DNA from: an uncultured Clostridia bacterium
Lineage (GTDB): Bacteria; Bacillota; Clostridia; Christensenellales; CAG-138
Length of the DNA: 23,903 bases
NCBI GenBank assembly: GCA_937900325.1
Contig: CALCEX010000245.1
Span: 1 to 23,903 of the forward strand
Direction of reading: 5' to 3'
Positions within the stretch are counted from its first letter, which is position 1; each line of letters begins with the position of its first letter. Under the pieces are notes generated by a model. That model had not been told where the DNA came from, did not search any database, and saw only the letters and a list, made by a program, of their open reading frames with translations. This document shows, in pieces, positions 7,456 to 14,013 of this stretch. A program made the translations under genes and the position numbers.

Positions 7456-8439
7456 TCAGTTCAGTGCCTCCCGGAGATTCTGAAGGTTTCCCTCCATGAG
7501 TGATATGTAGGTCGCCCCGGACCGGAATTCATCCCTTGTAAGGTTGTGGCAGGAAGTGAAGGTGAGCACCTTCGCCCCGGTAGACTCCGCCACGGCGCGC
7601 GCTATGTTGCCATTTGAAAGCTCCGTCTTGAATACCACGGGGATGTTTTCCTCCCGGACACGGTCTATCAAAAACGCTACGGTCTTGGGGCTGGCCTCGC
7701 TCTCGGCGGAGCAGCCCGGAAACGCGGCGTAGTATTTGAGGCCGAATTCCTCTGTAAAGTACCTTACCGGGAACCTGTCGGCGAACACCAGCGTTCTGCG
7801 CTTGCCGCTATCCACTACCTCCCGGAATTCATCGTCCAGCCTCTCCAGCTCCTTCTCATAGCTCTCCGCGTTGGCTGCGAATCTGTCTGCATCCGCCGGG
7901 CATATCCGGGATAATTTATCGCATATGGCCCGGACTATCAGCACCGCGTTTTTTGGCGACGTCCATACGTGCTCGTCGTACTCCGCGTGATCCTCGTGGC
8001 TGTGCTGGGCGTCTCCGTCGTGATCATGGGAATGGCCGCGCTCCGGCTCCATTCCCTCCACACGCTCCTCCTCCAGCGGCTCCACCACATCCAGCATCGC
8101 GATGGCCTTATCCGGATCGAGCTCGAGGTTCTGTATCATCTGGGTGGCCCATTCCTCGTTTTCGCCGCCGGCGTAGATGAACAGGCTGCATTCCTGTATG
8201 GCTATTATGTCCGCGGGTGTGGGCTCGTAGCTGTGTGCATCGCTGCCGGGGGGAAGGAGCAGAGTCAAATTCGCGTCTCCCGCTACGGCCCGGGCGAAAT
8301 CATAGGCGGGAAAATTGGCCGCCACTATGGTCAGGCCGCCGTTATCCGATCGCTCACTTCGGGAAGCTGCGCAGCCGGAAAGAGCCGCCAGCATGGCCAA
8401 AGCAAGCATAAGGCAAAAAAGCCTCTTGATATTTATCAT
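7456..8439 (-). CDS. znuA: Zinc-binding lipoprotein of the ABC transporter
   Basis: This 327-residue cluster A-I substrate-binding lipoprotein captures zinc outside the membrane. It has a signal peptide with lipobox LSGC (acylated Cys23). Ligand-region His69 lies in GSDAHSYEPTP and His157 in DEHVW, and a His/Asp-rich loop (about 136-157) is typical of zinc rather than manganese binders. The position expected for the third histidine reads FADRFPVRYF, with Asp221. I recall that wording as common in Firmicute homologues (inference). The chosen ATG at 8439 overlaps the stop of the Fur-family gene (ATGA) and directly begins the signal peptide. An open frame extends 103 codons upstream but runs through that gene. 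Confidence 0.93.
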   Translation of the reverse strand: MINIKRLFCLMLALAMLAALSGCAASRSERSDNGGLTIVAANFPAYDFARAVAGDANLTLLLPPGSDAHSYEPTPADIIAIQECSLFIYAGGENEEWATQMIQNLELDPDKAIAMLDVVEPLEEERVEGMEPERGHSHDHDGDAQHSHEDHAEYDEHVWTSPKNAVLIVRAICDKLSRICPADADRFAANAESYEKELERLDDEFREVVDSGKRRTLVFADRFPVRYFTEEFGLKYYAAFPGCSAESEASPKTVAFLIDRVREENIPVVFKTELSNGNIARAVAESTGAKVLTFTSCHNLTRDEFRSGATYISLMEGNLQNLREALN

Positions 8440-8840
8440 TGCCGATCTCCAGCCTCCTTTTTGATGCATTCGGCGCATAGGCCGTAAAGCACGGTCTGCC
8501 GCATATCGAGGGCAAAGCCGTGATCCGCCGCCATATGGCGGGCAACCTCGCCAAGCCTGCCGCAGTCCAGATGTATGAGCCTGCCGCAGCCGTTGCACTT
8601 TAAGTGGAAGTGGCTGCGGCATTCCGGCGAAATATGTGAGTATTGATATAATATGTGCTTGCCGTCGTGGAATTTCCGAAGCTCGCCCGTCTCCGTCATT
8701 TTTGCAAGCTGCCTGTATACCGTGCTTTTTCCCGCTCCCTCGGGGCATACCGCCTCTATTATCTCGTCAGAGGTATATTGCTCCTTTGCGCCGCGCTCGA
8801 AGAAGTCGCAAAGGCTCTTATATTGTATGGTCTTGTACAA
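8436..8840 (-). CDS. zur: Fur-family metal-responsive repressor, probably Zur
   Basis: This 134-residue DNA-binding repressor has a winged helix (about 10-65: YTSDEIIEAVCPEGAGKSTVYRQLAKM) and a C-terminal dimerisation domain. The structural zinc site is Cys82-x2-Cys85 with Cys122-x2-Cys125. His77 and His79 (SHFHLKC) lie in the sensing region. I choose the TTG at 8838-8840 as start because GGAGGG sits 7 bases upstream. The in-frame ATGs at 8873 and 8900 fall in the -10/operator and -35, so they would not be in the transcript. It overlaps znuA by 4 bases (ATGA). Position at the head of a zinc-uptake operon points to Zur. Fur or PerR identity cannot be excluded from sequence alone. Confidence 0.88.
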   Translation of the reverse strand: MYKTIQYKSLCDFFERGAKEQYTSDEIIEAVCPEGAGKSTVYRQLAKMTETGELRKFHDGKHILYQYSHISPECRSHFHLKCNGCGRLIHLDCGRLGEVARHMAADHGFALDMRQTVLYGLCAECIKKEAGDRQ

Positions 8841-8853
8841 AAAAATCCCTCCG

Positions 8854-8876
8854 AATATGAGAGTCGGTCTCATATT
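8854..8876. promoter_or_regulatory. Probable Zur operator (9-5-9 inverted repeat)
   Basis: AATATGAGA (8854-8862) and TCTCATATT (8868-8876) form a perfect inverted repeat around GTCGG. It covers the -10 and the transcription start of the Fur-family gene and ends at its ribosome binding site. Its placement implies autoregulation. The sequence differs from the textbook Bacillus Fur, PerR and Zur boxes. Confidence 0.72.
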
Positions 8877-8900
8877 ACAGAGGGAAGCGGAAAATGTCAA
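8872..8900 (-). promoter_or_regulatory. Sigma70 promoter of the zur-znuACB operon
   Basis: On the minus strand TTGACA (8895-8900) and TAATAT (8872-8877) are separated by exactly 17 bases. The predicted start of transcription is near 8865, about 25 bases before the TTG start codon. The -10 overlaps the inverted repeat described next. Confidence 0.85.
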
Positions 8901-8907
8901 TAGAAAA

Positions 8908-9588
8908 TTATTCGCCTACATGCTCCAGCACCTTGTCTATCGCCCCCGCCCAGGATTCCTTGGCGTTGCTGCCCACTATGGAGGAACACAGCACTTTGCC
9001 GGCGCCGTCAACGAATATCGTAGTGGGTATGGCGTATATTTCGCTTACGAAGGAATCGATCATGCTGTCGTTGATGAGAAGATGGGTATAGTCCGCCTTT
9101 GTCTGCTCTATGATGTCCTTTGCGGCCTTGCCCTCGTCGCTGTCCGCCTTGCGGGCGTCGCTTATTATGCCGAGTATCTGGAAGTCCTTATCGGCGTACT
9201 CCCGGGAAAGCTCTCCGAGATCCGGCATCTCCATTATGCAGGGGGAGCAGAAGGTCCCCCATACGTTTATCATGGTGACCCTGGCCCTGGCGAAAAAATC
9301 CTTGCTGTCAACCGAATTGCCCTCGAGATCTTCACCGGCGAACTCCAGCACCCTGCCGTCTTCCTTGAAGTTGACCTGTATATCGGGATATATTATGTGT
9401 CCCTCCATATCCTCCGCCGTGCCTTCGCCCCAGGTGAAGCCGCCGTCAACGGCAGGCTCCGAAGCGTCAGGCCTGGACGCCTCCTGTCCGTCGGATGCTG
9501 CGTCGGAGGGCTGCTCCGGCGCGCCTGCGCAGCCGAAGAGCAGCAGGGCGCACATCATAACTGATATTATTACTGTAAGCTTTCTCAT
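8908..9588 (-). CDS. TlpA-like thioredoxin-fold lipoprotein
   Basis: This 226-residue surface lipoprotein has a signal peptide and lipobox LFGC (acylated Cys20), then an acidic Ser/Asp/Ala-rich linker (about 21-50). A TlpA/AhpC-TSA redoxin domain follows (about 70-226). The active site is Cys114-x2-Cys117 in WGTFCSPCIMEMP, with the cis-proline Pro188 in AIPTTIFVD. It probably exchanges disulfides outside the membrane. Its partner is not encoded nearby, as no CcdA-like protein is seen. It ends 7 bases before the -35 of the zur promoter and no terminator is seen, so its transcript may run into the zinc operon. The start at 9588 fits the signal peptide, though the binding site (AAGGAAC, about 13 bases away) is distant. 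Confidence 0.88.
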   Translation of the reverse strand: MRKLTVIISVMMCALLLFGCAGAPEQPSDAASDGQEASRPDASEPAVDGGFTWGEGTAEDMEGHIIYPDIQVNFKEDGRVLEFAGEDLEGNSVDSKDFFARARVTMINVWGTFCSPCIMEMPDLGELSREYADKDFQILGIISDARKADSDEGKAAKDIIEQTKADYTHLLINDSMIDSFVSEIYAIPTTIFVDGAGKVLCSSIVGSNAKESWAGAIDKVLEHVGE

Positions 9589-9625
9589 TAAATTTCCGAA
9601 GTTCCTTTCGCTTTGTGCTGGTATA

Positions 9626-9654
9626 ATAATAATCGAAAATCCTGATTTTGTCAG
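9626..9654 (-). promoter_or_regulatory. Likely promoter of the TlpA-like gene
   Basis: On the minus strand CTGACA (9649-9654) and TATTAT (9626-9631) are 17 bases apart, which places the start of transcription about 30 bases before the ATG. The rest of the divergent region (9655-9745) is GC-rich and holds no gene I can support. Confidence 0.55.
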
Positions 9655-9745
9655 CGGAGCGGCGCCGCATTTTACGGATTGTACATATTTGGCGGCGGAG
9701 CCGGGCCGGGGAGCCGCGGGCATTGTGTATTTTTTGTGTAATCCA

Positions 9746-9774
9746 TTGACATTAAAAAACAGTCTCCTTATAAT
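9746..9774 (+). promoter_or_regulatory. Consensus sigma70 promoter of the marR export operon
   Basis: TTGACA (9746-9751) and TATAAT (9769-9774) are separated by exactly 17 bases, a perfect match to consensus. It lies 55 bases upstream of the marR ATG. Such a strong promoter suggests that expression is limited mainly by a repressor. Confidence 0.92.
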
Positions 9775-9782
9775 AAATCACT

Positions 9783-9796
9783 GTTAGCTTGCTAAC
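9783..9796. promoter_or_regulatory. Probable MarR operator
   Basis: GTTAGC, TT, GCTAAC is a perfect inverted repeat over the predicted transcription start, 8 bases past the -10. A TTAGC/GCTAA dyad of this kind is common in front of MarR-ABC exporter operons. It implies autorepression by the MarR protein encoded next. Confidence 0.8.
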
Positions 9797-9828
9797 TTTT
9801 TAAAAACGCATGAGCAGAAGGAGGAAAA

Positions 9829-10281
9829 ATGGAAAATTACAGTCCCTGCGCGGATATAAAATCGGCGAGCCATGCGATACGGCGCAGATTTGAGTCTCTT
9901 GAAATAGGCAAGCCCTCGGGGCTCACCCCGAGCCAGTGCAGGATAATGGGCTTTATAATGGAAAACGGCGACAGGGCAGTATATCAGAAGGATATAGAGG
10001 CGGAGTTCAACATACGAAGGAGCACCGCGACGCGGCTGCTGCAGGCGATGGAGCATAAGGATCTCATAATGCGGGAGCCGGAGGAGAACGACGGCAGGCT
10101 GAAGCGCATACGCCTCACAGAGAAAGCGATGGAAAGAAGCCGGGAGGTGCTGGACCGCATAAGCCGCATAGAGAGGCAGCTTGCAGAGGGCATAACGGCC
10201 GAGGAGATGAAAACGCTCCACAGCGTGTGCCAGCGCATACGCCAGAACGCCGAAAGAACAGGAGGGGATAAACAGATATGA
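9829..10281 (+). CDS. MarR family transcriptional regulator
   Basis: This 150-residue winged-helix repressor has the core LTPSQCRIMGFIMENGD, then recognition-helix segment IRRSTATRLLQAMEHKDLI and wing REPEENDGRLKRIRLTEKA (about residues 32-105). Flanking helices provide dimerisation. It starts at the ATG at 9829 with AGAAGGAGG in front. It overlaps the first ABC gene by 4 bases (ATGA), so it is the first gene of the export operon. It most likely represses the operon until a ligand, possibly an exported compound, is bound. Ligand identity cannot be inferred. Confidence 0.92.
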   Translation: MENYSPCADIKSASHAIRRRFESLEIGKPSGLTPSQCRIMGFIMENGDRAVYQKDIEAEFNIRRSTATRLLQAMEHKDLIMREPEENDGRLKRIRLTEKAMERSREVLDRISRIERQLAEGITAEEMKTLHSVCQRIRQNAERTGGDKQI

Positions 10282-12020
10282 TAGTAAAGACCCTTTCAAA
10301 ATGTATGAGGGAATACAAAAGGGAATCCATACTTACGCCGGTATATATGGCGGGTGAAGTTTTCATGGAGGTGGCTATAACCTACGTGCTCTCGCTGCTC
10401 ATAGACAGGGGCATAACCCCGGGCAACATGGGGGAGATACTGCGCATAGGCGGGCTGCTGATCCTGTGCGCGCTGGTATCCCTCGCCTTCGGCGTGCTGT
10501 CAGGCCGCAGCGCGGCCATAGCCTCCACCGGCTTTGCAAAGAACATAAGGCAGGATATGTACTACAACATACAGACCTTTTCCTTTGCGAATATAGATAA
10601 ATTCTCCACCGCCAGCCTTATAACGAGGCTGACCACCGATGTGACCAGGATGCAGCAGGCATACATGATGCTCATACGCATAGCCATACGAAGCCCGCTG
10701 ATGCTGATATTCTCATTGATAATGTCATTCAGGATAAACGCTCGTATAGCAACGGTGTTCCTGTGCGCCGTGCCGGTGCTGGGCCTGGGCATATATATAA
10801 TGATGTCCAAGGCGCACCCGATATACGAGCGGGTGTTCAAAACATATGACAGGCTCAACCGGGTAGTTCAGGAAAACCTCCGCGGCATAAGGGTGGTTAA
10901 GGCCTTCGTGCGGGAGGATCACGAGATGGAAAAGTTCGGAAAGGTCTCCGACACCATTTACCGGGATTTCTCAAGGGCGGAGAAGATAACCACGTTCGGC
11001 TCGCCGCTCATGCAGACCGCGGTGTATACCTGCATACTGCTTGCAAGCTGGCTGGGCGCACACATGATCGCGGCGGGCAGCATGACCACCGGCCAGCTCA
11101 TGAGCGTGCTGACCTATGCCATGAGCATACTCACAAGCCTTATGATGCTTTCCATGGTGCTGATGATGCTCATCATCTCCCGGGCCTCCGCCGAGCGCAT
11201 ATGCGAGGTGCTCAACCAGAAGGCGGACATAATCAACGAGCCCGGCGCGGAAACCAAAATACCCGACGGCAGCGTGGACTTTGACGGGGTATCCTTCAGC
11301 TATGGCGGCAAGGGCGGCAGGAGCTGCCTTGAAAATATCGACCTTCACATAAAAAGCGGCGAGACCGTAGGAATTATCGGCGGCACCGGAAGCGGCAAGT
11401 CCACCCTCGTGCAGCTTATACCCCGGCTTTACGACACCACGGAGGGCTGCGTCAGGGTAGGCGGAAGGGACGTTCGGGAGTACGACATAGAGGCGCTGAG
11501 AAACGCCGTATCCATGGTGCTGCAAAAGAACGAGTTGTTCTCGGGCACGGTCGCCGAAAACCTCCGCTGGGGCAATGAGAACGCCACAATGGAGGAAATG
11601 CGCCACGCGGCTAAGGTGGCCCAGGCGGACGGCTTCATAACGGCAATGCCCGAGGGATATGATTCCTATATAGAGCAGGGCGGCTCAAACGTTTCCGGCG
11701 GCCAGAAGCAGAGGCTGTGCATAGCCAGGGCGCTGCTGAAGAACCCCAGGATACTCATACTGGACGATTCCACCAGCGCCGTGGATACAGCCACAGACAG
11801 GGCCATAAGGGATGCTTTCAGGAGCGAGATGCCTGACGTGACAAAGATAATCATTGCTCAGCGCATATCCTCCGTGCAGGATGCGGACAGGATAATAGTG
11901 ATGGACAACGGCCATATAACGGATTTCGGCACCCACGACGAGCTGCTGGAACGGTGCTGCATTTACCGCGAGGTGTACGAATCCCAGCAGAAGGGAGGAG
12001 GCGATTTTGATGAGCAGTAA
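10278..12020 (+). CDS. Heterodimeric ABC exporter half-transporter with degenerate ATP site
   Basis: This 580-residue type IV (B-family) exporter has six membrane segments (about 20-300) and a nucleotide-binding domain (about 330-580). Walker A is GGTGSGKST (368-376), Gln416 is the Q-loop and the signature is VSGGQ (472-476). Walker B reads ILILDDS with Asp497 where the catalytic Glu is expected. The H-loop histidine is Gln528 (IIAQRIS). These changes mark the non-hydrolytic site of heterodimers such as TM287/288 and BmrCD. The next gene supplies the canonical half. Substrate is unknown; multidrug, lipid or peptide export are all possible. Confidence 0.92.
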   Translation: MIVKTLSKCMREYKRESILTPVYMAGEVFMEVAITYVLSLLIDRGITPGNMGEILRIGGLLILCALVSLAFGVLSGRSAAIASTGFAKNIRQDMYYNIQTFSFANIDKFSTASLITRLTTDVTRMQQAYMMLIRIAIRSPLMLIFSLIMSFRINARIATVFLCAVPVLGLGIYIMMSKAHPIYERVFKTYDRLNRVVQENLRGIRVVKAFVREDHEMEKFGKVSDTIYRDFSRAEKITTFGSPLMQTAVYTCILLASWLGAHMIAAGSMTTGQLMSVLTYAMSILTSLMMLSMVLMMLIISRASAERICEVLNQKADIINEPGAETKIPDGSVDFDGVSFSYGGKGGRSCLENIDLHIKSGETVGIIGGTGSGKSTLVQLIPRLYDTTEGCVRVGGRDVREYDIEALRNAVSMVLQKNELFSGTVAENLRWGNENATMEEMRHAAKVAQADGFITAMPEGYDSYIEQGGSNVSGGQKQRLCIARALLKNPRILILDDSTSAVDTATDRAIRDAFRSEMPDVTKIIIAQRISSVQDADRIIVMDNGHITDFGTHDELLERCCIYREVYESQQKGGGDFDEQ

Positions 12021-14004
12021 GGAAAAGGCGACAAAGGGCGCGGAGATAAATACCGATACGGAAATGAAGGATAAAAAGGCCCGCAGGCGCAGGCACAGAG
12101 CCGCCCTGCAGCAGGAGGACGGCCCCGGGCCGAGGCGGCCGCTCAACGCACAGGACCTGAAGAATCTGGGCGAAAACAGCAAAAAGACCATAAAGCGCCT
12201 TTTGGCATTGTTCAGGCCGTATAGATGGCACATGGCGGCGGTGTTTATAGGCATAACCATAAGCGCCCTGGCGAGCATAAAGGGCAGTATGTTCACAAAG
12301 ACCCTTATAGACGACTATATAGAGCCGCTGACAGGTCAGAGCAGCCCGGAATTTTCCGGCCTGCTAAAGGCCATAGTCGCAATGGCCTTAGTGTATCTTG
12401 CGGGTACACTCTTCACGTTCGCTTCAAACAGGATAATGGTCACGGTATCCCAGGGCATACAGAAGAACGTGCGCGACGATCTGTTCGACCATATGCAGAC
12501 CCTGCCCATAGGCTACTTTGACCGCAACGCCTACGGCGACATAATGAGCAGATACACAAACGACATAGATACGCTGGAGATGATGATTTCACAGAGCATA
12601 CCCAACATGATAAACTCTGCTATCACCATAACGGGCGTGCTTTGCGCAATGCTGGTGGTGAGCCCGCTGCTCACCCTTGCGACGCTGCTCACCATGTATC
12701 CCATGCTCAAGATAACCGCCCGGGTAGCGGGCAGCAGCGCAAAGTTCTTCACCCTCCAGCAGGAGGCGCTGGGCGATACCAACGGCTACATAGAGGAAAT
12801 GATAAACGGCCAGAAGGTGGTCAACGTATTCTGCCATGAGGAACAGAGCAAGAAGGAATTTGACGAGCTGAATGAGGAGCTGCGCTTCAACTCCTCCGCC
12901 GCCAACCAGTTTACGAATGTGATAGGCCCGATAAACAACAACCTCGGCTACTTCCAGTATGTGCTGCTGGCGGTCATCGGCGGAATGATGGCCATAGGCG
13001 GCGTGGGCGGCATGACGCTGGGCGGCATAGCCTCCTTCCTCCAGCTTTCCAAGAGCTTCAATATGCCTGTGAATCAGGTTTCACAGCAGCTCAACTCCAT
13101 AGTCATGGCACTGGCGGGAGCGGAGCGCATATTCGCCATGATGGACGAAAAGAGCGAGGAGGACGAGGGCAAGGTGACGCTGGTCAACGCCAGGTACGTA
13201 GACGGCGCGCTGACGGAGGCGCCTGATTACACGGGAAGCTGGGCATGGAAAAAGCCCACAGGCGAGCTTACCGAGGTAAGGGGCGATGTTCGCCTCAAGG
13301 ATGTGGACTTCGGCTACACTCCGGATAAGATAGTCCTTCACGATGTGAGCCTGTTCGCAAAGCCCGGACAGAAGATAGCCTTCGTTGGCGCTACCGGCGC
13401 GGGCAAGACCACCATAACCAACCTTATAAACCGCTTCTACGACATACAGAAGGGCGAGATAACCTACGACGGCATCAACGTCAAGGATATAAAGAAGGCG
13501 GATCTCCGCCACAGCCTCGGCATGGTACTGCAGGAGGTAAACCTGTTTACCGGCACCGTTCGGGAGAACATACGCTACGGCAAGCTGGACGCTACCGACG
13601 AGGAAGTTGAGGCCGCAGCAAGGCTTGCCAACGCTCACGATTTCATAATGCGGCTGCCCAAGGGCTACGATACGATGCTGGAGGGAGACGGCAGCGGACT
13701 TTCACAGGGCCAGCGGCAGCTCCTCTCCATAGCCCGCGCCGCCTGCGAGAACGCCCCCGTAATGATACTGGACGAGGCCACCAGCTCCATCGATACCAGA
13801 ACCGAGGCAATAGTCCAGAACGGCATGGATAAGCTCATGGCTAACAGGACGGTATTCGTAATAGCCCACAGGCTCTCCACCGTTCAGAACGCCAATGCCA
13901 TAATGGTGCTGGATCAGGGACGTATAATAGAGCGGGGAGACCACGACGAGCTCATGGCCCAGAAGGGCAAATATTACACCCTTTATACCGGAATGCTTGC
14001 ATAA
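12010..14004 (+). CDS. Heterodimeric ABC exporter half-transporter, catalytically competent subunit
   Basis: This 664-residue partner has a charged cytoplasmic N-terminal extension (about 1-60), six membrane segments (about 70-365) and a nucleotide-binding domain (about 425-664). Walker A is GATGAGKTT (460-468), Walker B is VMILDEA with the catalytic Glu589, and the switch is His620. Its signature is LSQGQ (564-568) instead of LSGGQ. That substitution fits, because this signature completes the degenerate site with the first subunit's Walker motifs. A spacer of about 45 residues (380-425) precedes the ATPase domain. The start is the ATG at 12010 behind GGAGG. It overlaps the preceding gene by 11 bases. 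Confidence 0.92.
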   Translation: MSSKEKATKGAEINTDTEMKDKKARRRRHRAALQQEDGPGPRRPLNAQDLKNLGENSKKTIKRLLALFRPYRWHMAAVFIGITISALASIKGSMFTKTLIDDYIEPLTGQSSPEFSGLLKAIVAMALVYLAGTLFTFASNRIMVTVSQGIQKNVRDDLFDHMQTLPIGYFDRNAYGDIMSRYTNDIDTLEMMISQSIPNMINSAITITGVLCAMLVVSPLLTLATLLTMYPMLKITARVAGSSAKFFTLQQEALGDTNGYIEEMINGQKVVNVFCHEEQSKKEFDELNEELRFNSSAANQFTNVIGPINNNLGYFQYVLLAVIGGMMAIGGVGGMTLGGIASFLQLSKSFNMPVNQVSQQLNSIVMALAGAERIFAMMDEKSEEDEGKVTLVNARYVDGALTEAPDYTGSWAWKKPTGELTEVRGDVRLKDVDFGYTPDKIVLHDVSLFAKPGQKIAFVGATGAGKTTITNLINRFYDIQKGEITYDGINVKDIKKADLRHSLGMVLQEVNLFTGTVRENIRYGKLDATDEEVEAAARLANAHDFIMRLPKGYDTMLEGDGSGLSQGQRQLLSIARAACENAPVMILDEATSSIDTRTEAIVQNGMDKLMANRTVFVIAHRLSTVQNANAIMVLDQGRIIERGDHDELMAQKGKYYTLYTGMLA

Positions 14005-14013
14005 GGAGAAAAA

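Noticed and set aside
8440..8748. A 103-residue N-terminal extension of ZnuA
   Set aside because: It is out of frame with, and completely inside, the Fur-family gene. The lipoprotein signal peptide begins at 8439.
8841..8900. An upstream ATG start for the Fur-family regulator
   Set aside because: The candidate ATGs overlap the -35, -10 and operator, so they would not be transcribed from the strong promoter. TTG 8840 has a correctly spaced GGAGGG.
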